Translations under genes and position numbers: made by a program
Notes under the pieces: generated by a model
What the model saw: only the letters and a program-made list of their open reading frames with translations
What the model was told of the DNA's origin: nothing
Databases searched by the model: none
In this document: piece by piece, positions 17,604 through 26,936 of the stretch
Numbering within the stretch: the stretch's first letter is position 1
Layout of the letters: the number at the start of each line of letters is the position of its first letter
Source of the DNA: Chlamydiota bacterium
GTDB taxonomy: Bacteria; Chlamydiota; Chlamydiia; Chlamydiales; Rhabdochlamydiaceae
Assembly (NCBI GenBank): GCA_021772335.1
Contig: JAJFMD010000002.1
Coordinates: 166,238 to 230,237, forward strand
Length of the DNA stretch: 64,000 nt
Direction of reading: 5' to 3'

Positions 17604-19385
17604 ATGAATAAATTTCAATTCGCTTTAACGAGTTTTATGTGTGTAGTAAGCGCGTTATTCAGCAACGACAATCAAAAAACTTCCTTCCCTTGTGAAAATG
17701 TCAAAGTAATCAAATTAAATAATGGAATAGAGCTGCTTTTAGAATCTAAACCATTTGATGAGCACACTTCAATACGTCTTGTCATCCAACGCGAACGCAT
17801 GCAACAACCCCGCTCACTTGGAGATCTCAGTACAGAATTGGTGATGACAGAAGAAAAAAGCAGGAGTTCTTCCTCTATTATCGATTCTTTGCATCATCTC
17901 TTTCATACTAAGCAAGCGATTTTCGCCCTTGATGTTCCCTCTGACAATTTCGATGCCATTGAGAGTTTCATCTGCGGATTTAGCGATGTTTTATATAAAA
18001 GAGAACTTATCTCCAATCTTCCAAAAGAGAGCTATTGGCTCGATGAGCAAGGGAATAAATATCCTCTTTCAACAGACGTCCTCCTCGCAATGGGAGAATA
18101 TCTCAATCCCCTTTCTCTTTCATTGATCGCCGTTGGCAACTTTGATCGAGATCACCTCATTAATGGGATAAAATGTACATTTAAAGAAGAATTAAATTGG
18201 AATAGATCAGGAAATAACAATAGTCAAAGACATTTAATTACATTCAATCCTAAACAGCACATAGACTCTTCTTTGATTACCCTCTCTTTCTCGCCTCTCA
18301 ATCATACCATTCTAAATGAGGAACAACTTGAAAATTATTGGGAGCTAAAGCTCATCGAACGTGTATTAAAATCTCGTCTTAATTCCTCATTTTCTACAGA
18401 AAAATGCAGCTTATTTTCATGCCCAAGTTGTAGCTTAACATTTACTAGCAAAGAGCCAATTAGCGACCTGCAAAACGCTTTAGTCCAAATTGAATCTATA
18501 AAGAATACTGAAATCTCCATTGATGAACTTAATGGGCATCTTCAACAAATTCGAATCGAACTAGAGCAAAGCAACTCTACTAGCTTTATTGCTGATTATC
18601 TTGCTTACCAATCAAACTTAAGCGAATGGATTCCATCATATGCAGAAGTTAGAGCAAAATCTCGCCAACTTTTTGAAAGCGTAAATGCCTATAAACTCTA
18701 TCTCCGTGCAAAAAATTATCTAAAAGACAATTTCCGTTGGATTGCAATTACATCATCGAGTTTCATCGATGAGCAAAACTTTTCAGATCTAGACAATCTC
18801 CTCTCTTACTTCAGTCATAAGCCCAACTACTATCGAGCTCCAACACATACTAAGACAGCAGGAATAGTGAGTTGGCCATCTAAAAAGCAGCGCTGTATAG
18901 TCAACTATCACGAAGAAGAGATCGAATTGCCAATGGGCATAGAACCCGTTAGGCGTAGCGGCGCTGCAATAGAGCCCTACAAGCGCTTACCGATTAACAA
19001 TGAAGAGAAAAAACTTATTTCTGACATTGTCAATACACTTGCGAGCTATAATGTTGTCGAATTACTTTTTAAAAAAGGTGAGCTTCAAAGCAAAGGAGAG
19101 AAAATTCAACATGTGCATCCTATGCGTTTTATGGGATATGTCTTCTCAGATCCTAAACTGAGCAGTAATATGCAAAAAATTTCTAGTAGCTACTTTAAGT
19201 GGAGCGGTTTTGTCGATGGATTTGCTCAACGGATCGAACAAGAGCACCAGCGCAACAATCTCTCAAAACATGTGCCAGGTTTTATTAAAGAAATTCATGT
19301 AGATACCGATCAAGTCAACTACTATATTCAAAAAAGGGAATGGGAGGAACTGCTGCTATATCTGATTAAGTCCACAAATAGTTAA
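17604..19385 (+). CDS. M16-peptidase-like exported protein lacking the zinc-binding motif
   Basis: 593 residues with a probable signal peptide (residues 1-20, FALTSFMCVVSALFS). VIKLNNGIELLLESKPFDEHTSI followed by LVIQRERMQQPRSLGDLS resembles the opening strand pair of M16 (pitrilysin/insulinase-like) domains, and LSLSLIAVGNFDRDHLINGI resembles the LVVVGDF strand that ends the first half-domain. A second half with LNGHLQQIRIELEQS follows. The HxxEH zinc motif is missing: where HFLEH would stand there is LSTELVMTEE. So this is probably a non-catalytic M16-fold protein, as in PqqF/YmxG-type pairs where one partner is inactive. The extreme C-terminus is unrecognised. AAGGAAC precedes the ATG. Function unknown. 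Confidence 0.65.
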   Translation: MNKFQFALTSFMCVVSALFSNDNQKTSFPCENVKVIKLNNGIELLLESKPFDEHTSIRLVIQRERMQQPRSLGDLSTELVMTEEKSRSSSSIIDSLHHLFHTKQAIFALDVPSDNFDAIESFICGFSDVLYKRELISNLPKESYWLDEQGNKYPLSTDVLLAMGEYLNPLSLSLIAVGNFDRDHLINGIKCTFKEELNWNRSGNNNSQRHLITFNPKQHIDSSLITLSFSPLNHTILNEEQLENYWELKLIERVLKSRLNSSFSTEKCSLFSCPSCSLTFTSKEPISDLQNALVQIESIKNTEISIDELNGHLQQIRIELEQSNSTSFIADYLAYQSNLSEWIPSYAEVRAKSRQLFESVNAYKLYLRAKNYLKDNFRWIAITSSSFIDEQNFSDLDNLLSYFSHKPNYYRAPTHTKTAGIVSWPSKKQRCIVNYHEEEIELPMGIEPVRRSGAAIEPYKRLPINNEEKKLISDIVNTLASYNVVELLFKKGELQSKGEKIQHVHPMRFMGYVFSDPKLSSNMQKISSSYFKWSGFVDGFAQRIEQEHQRNNLSKHVPGFIKEIHVDTDQVNYYIQKREWEELLLYLIKSTNS

Positions 19386-19447
19386 CTTGCTGATGAAATT
19401 GATTTCTTGTTAAGCTAAGCAAAAGACAAAAAACTATGAGCTAAACA

Positions 19448-21382
19448 TTGGAAACCAGCGACGAAAAGAAAATAAATATTTTCTACTTTGGATTTTTCTT
19501 TTTTATCCTCGTTGTGACTTATGCTTATCACGTCCTACTCGTTGAGCATCACAGTGCATTCACCTGTTCGTTTTTTTTGATCTACGCCATTGTCCAATGT
19601 TTCATTGAAATGTCTGCGATGATTATTGTCGCCAAGTTTCTAAGAGCCAAGGCTCCAAACTTTGTCTATGGCGGTTTTATTACCCTGACCTTTATTCTTT
19701 TATTAATTCAGTTGGTAGACCTCCCTCTTGTTCGTATTTTAGATATGACCGTGTGGTATGCCTTTGATTGGTTGCCTGAGGAATCCTTTGATAATTTCGT
19801 AGAGATGCTCTCGGCAACAACACTTTCATGGACTTATTGGCTAGGAGTTGCTGCTTTTTTTGCTGGTGTTATTTTAAGTTGTTATTTTTTCTATTTATTT
19901 TTAAACGTGCTTTCGAAGAAAACTCCTTTTCTTCTCTCAATGCGCCGTTTATTACTTACCCTGCTGTGCTTCGGCCTTTTTATGTTAAGTTGGGATCTTT
20001 CTCTCTCCCGCTTTACCGATGCTTATGACTTTAATTATTTCCGAAGAGCTCTACCTTGGAAAACAACGCTTCTCCCTTCCAATCAACATTTAATCTCTTT
20101 TGACTTCTCTATTCCAGCAAGGCCTGAAGAAGAAGATTGTTTACGCTGCTTACATCAGATAAAAGATGTTCCAACTCATCGCCCTAATATCTTTTTATTT
20201 ATTACTGAAAGCGTACGCGATGATTTTATTACTAAAGAAATAACTCCTCATTTAGCACAATTTAAAAAAAACAACGTCTCCTACCCTATGGCTTTGTCTG
20301 CAGCAAACTGTTCAGCACAAGCTTGGTTTTCTACTTTTCATTCAAAGTATCCCTTTTATTGGGGACATACCAATGCTAAAAATTGGGAATCAGGAAGTCT
20401 TCCATTAAAGCATCTTAAAAACAATGGCTATAAAATCCATTTGATTACTTCTGCACATTTGAGCTTTTACCAAATGGATGAGTTGTTATTTGGTAAAGAA
20501 TGTGGATTGCTCGATTCTAACCGTTTCTTTCCTCATGGATTTGAGAAAGAGGCATGGCAGAGTGATAAACAAGTCTTTGATCAAATCCGCACTGATCTCG
20601 AGCAACAGGATAATAAACAAGGACAATGCTTTATCGTATTTCTTGATTCAACGCATTTCAACTATAGCTGGCCTAGAGATCGGCCGATGCGTTTTGAACC
20701 AGTGGCGGAGAACATCAATTACATTAAAGCAACTTTTCTTAAGGAAGGACTTGAAGAGATAAAGAACCGCTACCGCAATGCTTTAAATTACATAGACGAG
20801 CTCTTTGGACAGTTTCAAGCCGATTTAAAATCAAAAAAACTATGGGATGAATCAGTTATTGTTTTTGCTGGTGATCACGGAGAAGAATTTTATGAAAAAC
20901 GCAATCTATTCCATGCAGGTGATCTATCTGACGAGCAAATCCATATCGCTCTTTATTATAAGTTTGGATTAAACAAACGCCCTATCAATCAACAATGCAA
21001 AATCACGTCACAAGTTGATATTTTTCCAAGCATTCTTGACTATATTTTTAAAAAAGAGCAGCTTACTGAAATTCTCGACGGTCAATCGATTTTTTCTCCA
21101 CAAAAGCTCCCTTTTGCACTTTGCGGAAGAATCAATGCAAGTAGAGCTCCCTATGAATATTGCCTACATAACGGCGAACATAAACTCGTTTTCCAATTCC
21201 CTGATGAGAAAAACCTCTTTAAACCACAAAAAGTGCGCATTCTCTCATTAAAAAACACTAAAGATGAAAGCATCCCTTTCAATCGTTTTCTCATTGAAAA
21301 CCAATTTGCAACAACTCTACAAACTCGTTATTTACACGCTACAGAAGAACTCATTGCAGATGAAAAATCCCCCTCAGAATAA
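19448..21382 (+). CDS. Membrane-anchored sulfatase/phosphoethanolamine-transferase-like protein
   Basis: 644 residues; no ATG is available near the N-terminus, so TTG at 19448 is the start. Five membrane helices fill residues 8-190, the layout of LtaS, EptA and YejM. The periplasmic part is an alkaline-phosphatase/sulfatase fold: PNIFLFITESVRDDF (first metal strand), a nucleophile region SAANCSAQAWFSTFHSKYPF with Cys288-Ser, FIVFLDSTHFNYSWP and VIVFAGDHGEEFYEKRNLFHAG. The nucleophile site is neither the Thr of LPS/LTA transferases nor the CxPxR of formylglycine sulfatases, so the reaction is uncertain; modification of lipid A or another envelope glycolipid is a reasonable guess. The 3' end overlaps the lipase-like gene. 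Confidence 0.8.
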   Translation: METSDEKKINIFYFGFFFFILVVTYAYHVLLVEHHSAFTCSFFLIYAIVQCFIEMSAMIIVAKFLRAKAPNFVYGGFITLTFILLLIQLVDLPLVRILDMTVWYAFDWLPEESFDNFVEMLSATTLSWTYWLGVAAFFAGVILSCYFFYLFLNVLSKKTPFLLSMRRLLLTLLCFGLFMLSWDLSLSRFTDAYDFNYFRRALPWKTTLLPSNQHLISFDFSIPARPEEEDCLRCLHQIKDVPTHRPNIFLFITESVRDDFITKEITPHLAQFKKNNVSYPMALSAANCSAQAWFSTFHSKYPFYWGHTNAKNWESGSLPLKHLKNNGYKIHLITSAHLSFYQMDELLFGKECGLLDSNRFFPHGFEKEAWQSDKQVFDQIRTDLEQQDNKQGQCFIVFLDSTHFNYSWPRDRPMRFEPVAENINYIKATFLKEGLEEIKNRYRNALNYIDELFGQFQADLKSKKLWDESVIVFAGDHGEEFYEKRNLFHAGDLSDEQIHIALYYKFGLNKRPINQQCKITSQVDIFPSILDYIFKKEQLTEILDGQSIFSPQKLPFALCGRINASRAPYEYCLHNGEHKLVFQFPDEKNLFKPQKVRILSLKNTKDESIPFNRFLIENQFATTLQTRYLHATEELIADEKSPSE

Positions 21383-22355
21383 ATTTGATGAGTGGATAGA
21401 TACACTCGAGCAAACCCTTAAATTTCAATTTACTAAAGAACTGCTCACCTATGAACATTTTCAAGATCAACCAACAACAATACTAACGAATCCATCACCT
21501 GAATTAAAAAGCTTTGCAGACCACTATGGCTATCACTCTCCAGATTTTCCGCTAATAGGAAAACAAACAAAAGATCATCAAGATCTGCTTATATCAAGAC
21601 AATTACTTGCCTTTATTCAAAAAGTTGAATTTTCCCCAGAACTACATGAACTACTAATCCTAGAGCTCATTGCAAAACTTTTTGCTTATCGTGAAATGCC
21701 TAAAAATTATTCGATTGATCTTCCTAAGCAAGATGGAACGATTCTCACCTACTTTGTCGATGAAGTCTTTGATCTCTGGCAAGGAATGCCAGCTTTTGGT
21801 CTTCTTCCAAAAGACAAAAGGAAAGCTGCCCCAATCTTGCTCATCCGAGGTACAAATTTCTCATTAGGATCCAAAGCAGGAATCGCTTCTCTTCTCAATG
21901 ATTTAGATCCTAAAGGGCCGGGGTTTCACGCTTTCAATAACAGCAAAGAAACCATCACCCAGTGGCTTCTTAAAAACTCCTCTCCAGTTAAGCCGCGCGC
22001 TATCGGCTATAGTCTCGGAGGATCTATCGCCTATTACTGGCTTATTGAAGAGCCTTCTCTCTTCAATACAGATCCGGCTTTTGCTTCGATCGTCTTCAAT
22101 CCTCCAGGACTCCCCCGCTCACACTTTAAACTCTTGGAAAAAATCAGCAACTTTCCCGCTCTGAGATCATATGTCAACTGCGGAGACGCCGTCTCGAAAA
22201 TCGGAGTTCTGTTTGGAGATACTTATGAGCTCTCTACGACAGAGCACCTCTCTCCATTAAATTCCCATACAATGCTAATGACAGCTCAGCCTATCTGTCT
22301 AATCAATAAAATCGACACAGAAAAAGAAAATAAAGCCAAACTAAGAATTATTTAA
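21360..22355 (+). CDS. Lipase-like alpha/beta hydrolase
   Basis: 331 residues from ATG 21360, which overlaps the sulfatase-like gene by 23 nt; a longer frame from 21264 lies wholly inside that gene and is rejected. The second half has an alpha/beta-hydrolase core: APILLIRGTNFSLGSKAG (oxyanion strand), then the nucleophile elbow RAIGYSLGGSIAYYWL with Ser in GxSxG, and a late SHTMLM His. The wide spacing and the PRSHFKLLEK stretch resemble class 3 (fungal-type) lipases more than esterases. No signal peptide. Its 3' end overlaps the convergent hydrolase gene by 15 bp. The substrate is unknown. Confidence 0.65.
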   Translation: MKNPPQNKFDEWIDTLEQTLKFQFTKELLTYEHFQDQPTTILTNPSPELKSFADHYGYHSPDFPLIGKQTKDHQDLLISRQLLAFIQKVEFSPELHELLILELIAKLFAYREMPKNYSIDLPKQDGTILTYFVDEVFDLWQGMPAFGLLPKDKRKAAPILLIRGTNFSLGSKAGIASLLNDLDPKGPGFHAFNNSKETITQWLLKNSSPVKPRAIGYSLGGSIAYYWLIEEPSLFNTDPAFASIVFNPPGLPRSHFKLLEKISNFPALRSYVNCGDAVSKIGVLFGDTYELSTTEHLSPLNSHTMLMTAQPICLINKIDTEKENKAKLRII

Positions 22356-23321
22356 TTCATTAATTAAGCGTAAGATTTTTTGGCGCTCTTCGCTATAGAA
22401 GCTGCGAGCATGTAAATCATCAAGTGGCATCGTGCGCTTCTCAGGCTCAGTAAGTTCGATATGATTTTCAGCAATATCAGTTTGCAGAGGGTGATATAAC
22501 GATTCGCGATAAGGTATTGTTTGATCTAGCTTATGATAAATCACACATTTTTTCCCTTTAATCTTGGAAAAAGCCTTTTCACAGTTCACATCCCAACCAA
22601 TAAACTTTATAACAAAGCGCGCTATTGTTCCAAGAACGCCTCCCCCCAAACGACAATTCACCAAAAGCGCAAGATCTCTAAAGGATCTTTCATTGATCAC
22701 TTTCAAATGATGATCGGGATAATGCTCTTGAATGAGAGTGGCTCCTAGGAGGGAAACAGCTCCGCCAAAGGACATCCCGTAAAGCAGAACGTTTTTCGGG
22801 TCTGTTTTTTTTGATTCGATGAGATATTGATAGATCGTAAAGAGATCAACAGAAAACCCATGCGGCGAAGGAAATCCTTCACTTTCACCAATACCTCGGG
22901 GATTATAAAGAATAATTGTTGCCTTCGTATCAAGCAGCAAATCAAGATGATAAGGGGTGTCAAGATCTTCATAAAAGCCACAATTGCCATGAGAAAAGAT
23001 AATGACCTGATCGCTCTGCCCAGGAATGACAATCATATCAAGAGCTATTTTATCAGGTGTTAAAAGCGAAATCCTTATACCTTTGGTTTTCTCAAGCAGA
23101 TTTTTCCTATGGAGATCTAGATCGCTTTCTTTTGAAAGATAATAAGCAGGATAGAGGATTTTTATAGCCCTCCTAACAAAATAACTATGAGCTAATCGCT
23201 TAGGCAAGCTAAAATACTGAAGAACAGATTCAAAGAGAGAATTAGGTTTGTCAGAAGAACTCTCGGAAGGAAAAACAGCCTCAAAACTGAGAGATTCATC
23301 TGGTTGCTTAGGGAGATCCAT
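22341..23321 (-). CDS. Alpha/beta hydrolase
   Basis: About 326 residues. I choose ATG at 23321; a TTG two codons earlier is also open. After about 90 residues with a hydrophobic/basic segment (YFVRRAIKILYPAYYL), the hydrolase fold begins at MIVIPGQSDQVIIFSHGNCGFYED, continues to LYNPRGIGESEGFPS and the nucleophile elbow LLYGMSFGGAVSLLG (Ser in GxSxG), and ends with KCVIYHKLDQTIPYRESL (acid) and LDDLHAR (His). The HGNCG/RGxGxS pattern is that of the BEM46/serine-aminopeptidase group. Substrate unknown. It is a different subfamily from the neighbouring lipase-like protein. Confidence 0.8.
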   Translation of the reverse strand: MDLPKQPDESLSFEAVFPSESSSDKPNSLFESVLQYFSLPKRLAHSYFVRRAIKILYPAYYLSKESDLDLHRKNLLEKTKGIRISLLTPDKIALDMIVIPGQSDQVIIFSHGNCGFYEDLDTPYHLDLLLDTKATIILYNPRGIGESEGFPSPHGFSVDLFTIYQYLIESKKTDPKNVLLYGMSFGGAVSLLGATLIQEHYPDHHLKVINERSFRDLALLVNCRLGGGVLGTIARFVIKFIGWDVNCEKAFSKIKGKKCVIYHKLDQTIPYRESLYHPLQTDIAENHIELTEPEKRTMPLDDLHARSFYSEERQKILRLINELNNS

Positions 23322-23506
23322 TTTCAACTCTTTGCTTTCTATTACTTAAGAATATATTAATTATTATTTTAATAACAATGCATTTGCTTAAAATGTTGCA
23401 TATAATAATTAAATATTTAATTATAAAGAGACAGGGAGATGAGATATATTTATCTCATTGATATACTGCATGTTGGTGAAACGTTCTATTTAGGAACACA
23501 TAGATA

Positions 23507-24715
23507 ATGATGCCTCTTATCCGATCAATTTTGGCTCCGATTTTTAGCTTAGCTCTATTAATGCTAGGCAACGGTTTTTTTATCACCTTTATTAGCTTGC
23601 GTTTGCAACTCGATGGTTATGGAGCAACTATTATCGGTTTTGTTCACTCTTCCTATTATGCGGGTTTCTTAGTAGGTGCTATTGGTATTGAAAGTTTTAT
23701 CAGAAGAATAAAACACATTCGCTCTTTCGCATTTTTTGCAAGTATCGGAACAGCGATAATCATGATTCAGGGAATATTCGTAAATCCATACGTTTGGATT
23801 GCGGCACGTTTTGTTGCAGGTCTTTGTATAGCTTCGCTTTACGTTGTAATCGAAAGCTGGCTCTTGATTATTAGTCCCATATCAAAACGGGGTGTCGTTC
23901 TCTCATTTTATATGATCGCTCTCTATTTCTCTCAAGCAGCTAGTCAATATATTATTGAAATTATCGGCTACGAATCTCTCCTCCCATTTCTTGTGACGGG
24001 ATTTTTATGCGCTCTATCAGTATTGCCAGTTGCCTGCACGACCTCTCGTGCTCCAGATTACGACGAATCAAGCGTGAGAAATGTCTTTAAGATGTTTCGA
24101 ACGGCCCCTTTTGGATTTATTGGTTGTGTATTGTCAGGTTCGATTCTCAGTTCCATTTACAGTTTCACACCGAACTATGCAATACAAACAGGCATCTCTG
24201 TTCCATTGATGATGAGTATAACCATCGCTGGAGGTTTTTTACTCCAATGGCCAATTGGTTACCTCTCTGATATATTCGATAGACGTAAAATCTTAATTAT
24301 GTCGAGCTTTGCTACATTGCTCCCCGTTTTGGGAATTATATTTGCGACATCAAAAACAATACCAATATTGGCACTTTCCTTTTTTCTCGGGGGTTTTACA
24401 TTTACCATCTATCCTCTTAGCATTACTCAGGTATGCGATCGCTTTCCAGCAGAAGACATTACGATGGTTACTGGAGTCTTACTACTTGCTTTTGGAGTGG
24501 GATCTGTAATCGGTCCATTAATAGCCCCTTTCTTCATTAATGCGATCGAACCTTATGGGCTCTATCTATATATTGGAACCGTGTCACTTGTTCTTGCATC
24601 CATCGGCCTTTATGCTCATTTTCGCTTCCCACCAGTTCCCAATTACGAGCAAGGAGATTTCGTTCCTCTTCCGAGACAAACTCCTGTTGCTTACGAACTT
24701 GATCCTCGTAAATGA
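23507..24715 (+). CDS. MFS transporter (YcaD-like)
   Basis: 402 residues with about 12 membrane helices. The first helices read MLGNGFFITFISLRLQLDGY then IIGFVHSSYYAGFLVG, and the central ARFVAGLCIASLYVVIESWL plus the loop QWPIGYLSDIFDRRKILI carry the major-facilitator signature loops. The opening and the VIESWL motif are typical of the YcaD/TIGR-type MFS group, whose substrate is not established. The C-terminal 25 residues are cytosolic and Pro-rich. The last 25 bp overlap the convergent DUF2227 gene. Preceded by a 179-bp AT-rich gap in which I see no clear element. Confidence 0.85.
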   Translation: MMPLIRSILAPIFSLALLMLGNGFFITFISLRLQLDGYGATIIGFVHSSYYAGFLVGAIGIESFIRRIKHIRSFAFFASIGTAIIMIQGIFVNPYVWIAARFVAGLCIASLYVVIESWLLIISPISKRGVVLSFYMIALYFSQAASQYIIEIIGYESLLPFLVTGFLCALSVLPVACTTSRAPDYDESSVRNVFKMFRTAPFGFIGCVLSGSILSSIYSFTPNYAIQTGISVPLMMSITIAGGFLLQWPIGYLSDIFDRRKILIMSSFATLLPVLGIIFATSKTIPILALSFFLGGFTFTIYPLSITQVCDRFPAEDITMVTGVLLLAFGVGSVIGPLIAPFFINAIEPYGLYLYIGTVSLVLASIGLYAHFRFPPVPNYEQGDFVPLPRQTPVAYELDPRK

Positions 24716-25158
24716 TCGACAGCTAAATGTGCCGTATCTGCGAGAAATAGACCACTTACCCCAAAAATAATATAAGCCTTGTAATACTGGATGAATTTCC
24801 AAAAGGTTTGCTTATCTGGTTGAATTTGATAAACTAAATAAGCAAAAAGCAATGCGTGCAGACCTAGCCAGATCACTCGTGTCAACGTTCCAAAAATCAG
24901 TGAGTGAGACAAGCCACGGTGACGAAAGAACAGCGCATAAGAGCGAAAGGGCAAAGTAAACAACCCTCTAATAGAAAACAGCTTAATCTGCGAAGCTAAA
25001 TCCACATCGGGACTCATAAATAGAGTGCCATAAATGAAGCAACAGCCAAAAGTAACGAGTTCTATCGGCTTTGGAGAAAAGAAATAATAGGCTCCCCCTA
25101 ACAGCAAAGGAAGTGCTAAAATTAGATTAATGCGCGTGTGTGTTTTAAAGTTAGACAT
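24691..25158 (-). CDS. DUF2227 membrane protein (putative metal-binding hydrolase)
   Basis: 155 residues with about three or four membrane segments. Conserved polar residues sit in THTRINL, FMSPDVDLAS, FFRHRGLSHSLIFG and DTAHLAVDHL. This His/Asp pattern (H near the start, PDxD, HRGxSHS, DxxH) is that of DUF2227 and related YdjM/LexA-regulated membrane proteins thought to bind metal; no activity is established. It stands alone, divergent from the downstream alpha/beta hydrolase, and overlaps the MFS gene tail to tail. Confidence 0.75.
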   Translation of the reverse strand: MSNFKTHTRINLILALPLLLGGAYYFFSPKPIELVTFGCCFIYGTLFMSPDVDLASQIKLFSIRGLFTLPFRSYALFFRHRGLSHSLIFGTLTRVIWLGLHALLFAYLVYQIQPDKQTFWKFIQYYKAYIIFGVSGLFLADTAHLAVDHLRGSSS

Positions 25159-25223
25159 ATGAAAATCCTTGTATTTCTAAATTCAGTCGCAATAGTATTA
25201 CAAAAAACACAGGAAAAATAGCA

Positions 25224-25940
25224 ATGACAACTCCTCTAATTCTTGTTCCAGGCCTTGGATCTCCTCCGGAAATGTGGCATTATCAAGTTCATCACCTCAA
25301 AGAAGTATGTCCAATTCAAGTCATTTCGCTTGAGCATCAAGATAGTCAACAAGCGATGGCAGAAGAGGTATTAAAGCATGCACCTACACGCTTTAACTTA
25401 GCAGGTCAGTCCATGGGTGGTTGGGTTGCGCAAAAAGTTGCAAGCATGGCGCCAGAGCGCGTGAATCGACTGATGCTACTCAACACATGGTGTCTCCCGT
25501 CAGAAGATGATAATAGCAGGGAGAAACTCGGAGTTCAAATTATAGAAAATGGTGAGATAGAAACAGCTCTTGATACTCGATTGTCAGAGATCATCTACCC
25601 ATCTCGTTTAGAAGACAAAGCGCTTATTGATGAAGTGCGCAAATTTCAACGATTTTTTACCCCTGAAGTGTATCTTCGCCACTTAAAAGCGATGATTGCC
25701 GATTATTCTTCTATAGATCTTCTAAAAAATATCACAGCACCAACCTTAATTATCGCAAGTAATCATGATGGGCTTTTTGCCATGAAAGAAGCTGAAACTC
25801 TAGAAAAAATGATTAAGCATAGCGCGTTGACAATGATTGAAGAGTGCGGCCATATCTCTATTCTAGAAAGGCCTTATGCAGTTAGCTCTCTAATTCGCCT
25901 TTGGATAACTCTCCCACTCTCCAAACTAGCAAACAACTAA
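25224..25940 (+). CDS. Alpha/beta hydrolase (BioH/MhpC-like)
   Basis: 238 residues, cytosolic. PLILVPGLGSPPEMWHYQ is the oxyanion strand, FNLAGQSMGGWVAQKVA the nucleophile elbow (Ser in GQSMGG), APTLIIASNHDGLF the acid strand, and EECGHISILERP the catalytic His. The size and the GLGS...W start match the compact BioH-like/haloperoxidase group. A role in biotin synthesis would need bio genes nearby, and none is present, so only the fold is claimed. AGGAA lies before the ATG. The last 59 bp overlap the convergent transporter gene, an unusually long tail-to-tail overlap. Confidence 0.85.
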   Translation: MTTPLILVPGLGSPPEMWHYQVHHLKEVCPIQVISLEHQDSQQAMAEEVLKHAPTRFNLAGQSMGGWVAQKVASMAPERVNRLMLLNTWCLPSEDDNSREKLGVQIIENGEIETALDTRLSEIIYPSRLEDKALIDEVRKFQRFFTPEVYLRHLKAMIADYSSIDLLKNITAPTLIIASNHDGLFAMKEAETLEKMIKHSALTMIEECGHISILERPYAVSSLIRLWITLPLSKLANN

Positions 25941-26754
25941 TTAATACGATGCTAGCAGCCCCCATTAACGACCAAGTCATTTCCGCCTTTCCCCATATAA
26001 TTAAAAACAAAATAGAAAGAATCGGAGTGAAATAAGCGGCAATTCCAAGTAGACGAAAATCGCCGTTCTTTATCCCATAATCCCATAAAGAAAATGAGAT
26101 TCCACACACGCCTATTCCAAGAGATAAAAGAGAAATAGTTTCTAGCCCATTAGGGATATATGTTGTTTCAAAGAAAAAATGGAAAACAAAGCTAATTAAT
26201 GCCGCTCCTCCACAATACATTGAAGGCATAAGACTGCTTTTTGTCGTTTGGTAGCGAGAAAAGAGCATAAATCCTCCCCATGCAACAGCTCCAATTACGC
26301 CACTTACATATCCCCCTAGAACCCTAAAATTAAGACTAGTTAAACCACGATCGAAAATCAAAAAGGAAAAAAGAGCTCCCGTTGCGGTTAAAGCAAAGAT
26401 GAGATAGATCCATTTAAACCGCTCATTGGGAAGTAATGGAGAAAAAACAATCATAGATAAAGGCCAAAGATAATTGATCAATTCTGCATGCGCTGGAGGG
26501 ATAACTTTAAAGGCATAAAGAATACACCATTGATAAATGGCACATAAGACAATACCAATTAGATAAAATCGATATTGCTGTTTGATACTTGACCAGTTTT
26601 TGGCATAGGAAAGTCGACAAGCTCCAAAAAGGAACCCTAAAAAATACATCGAACCAACAAGTTGAAAAAGTGGTATTTTATCCAATGCAACAATTAATAC
26701 TGCTGCAAGAGACCACAAAACAATTGCACCTAAACCACTAATAATACTAAGCAA
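25882..26754 (-). CDS. DMT-family (EamA) exporter, YddG-like
   Basis: 290 residues with ten predicted membrane helices in two EamA repeats (LGAIVLWSLAAVLIVAL and GAVAWGGFMLFSRYQ). The pattern LWSxxA, ELINYLWPL and FSLWDYGIKNGD near helix 8 resembles YddG-type aromatic amino-acid exporters. No ATG is available; TTG at 26754 is the probable start. It is divergent from the RiPP cluster. The end overlaps the hydrolase gene by 59 bp. The substrate is inferred only. Confidence 0.8.
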   Translation of the reverse strand: MLSIISGLGAIVLWSLAAVLIVALDKIPLFQLVGSMYFLGFLFGACRLSYAKNWSSIKQQYRFYLIGIVLCAIYQWCILYAFKVIPPAHAELINYLWPLSMIVFSPLLPNERFKWIYLIFALTATGALFSFLIFDRGLTSLNFRVLGGYVSGVIGAVAWGGFMLFSRYQTTKSSLMPSMYCGGAALISFVFHFFFETTYIPNGLETISLLSLGIGVCGISFSLWDYGIKNGDFRLLGIAAYFTPILSILFLIIWGKAEMTWSLMGAASIVLISCLLVWRVGELSKGELES

Positions 26755-26868
26755 ATAGCTGAAATCCCTACTTTTATATCGAAATCTCCTAACACTTAAA
26801 CTATTTCATATGAATACTTTAAAAGCAAAAGTAAAAAATATTTTAATACATAAATCCTAAGTATGTTA

Positions 26869-26882
26869 CATAGATATCTATG
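26869..26882. promoter_or_regulatory. Perfect 14-bp palindrome upstream of the RiPP precursor gene
   Basis: CATAGATATCTATG is a perfect palindrome 55 bp before the precursor start codon. A second interrupted repeat (ATTGC-ATTATA-GCAAT) lies at 26901-26916, and a GTTA/TAAC pair flanks the first. MNIO RiPP clusters are commonly controlled by metal or stress regulators, so this is a candidate operator; the regulator is not in the window. Confidence 0.4.
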
Positions 26883-26936
26883 AAACAGAATAGTAACACA
26901 ATTGCATTATAGCAATTGATATATGAGGATAAAATT

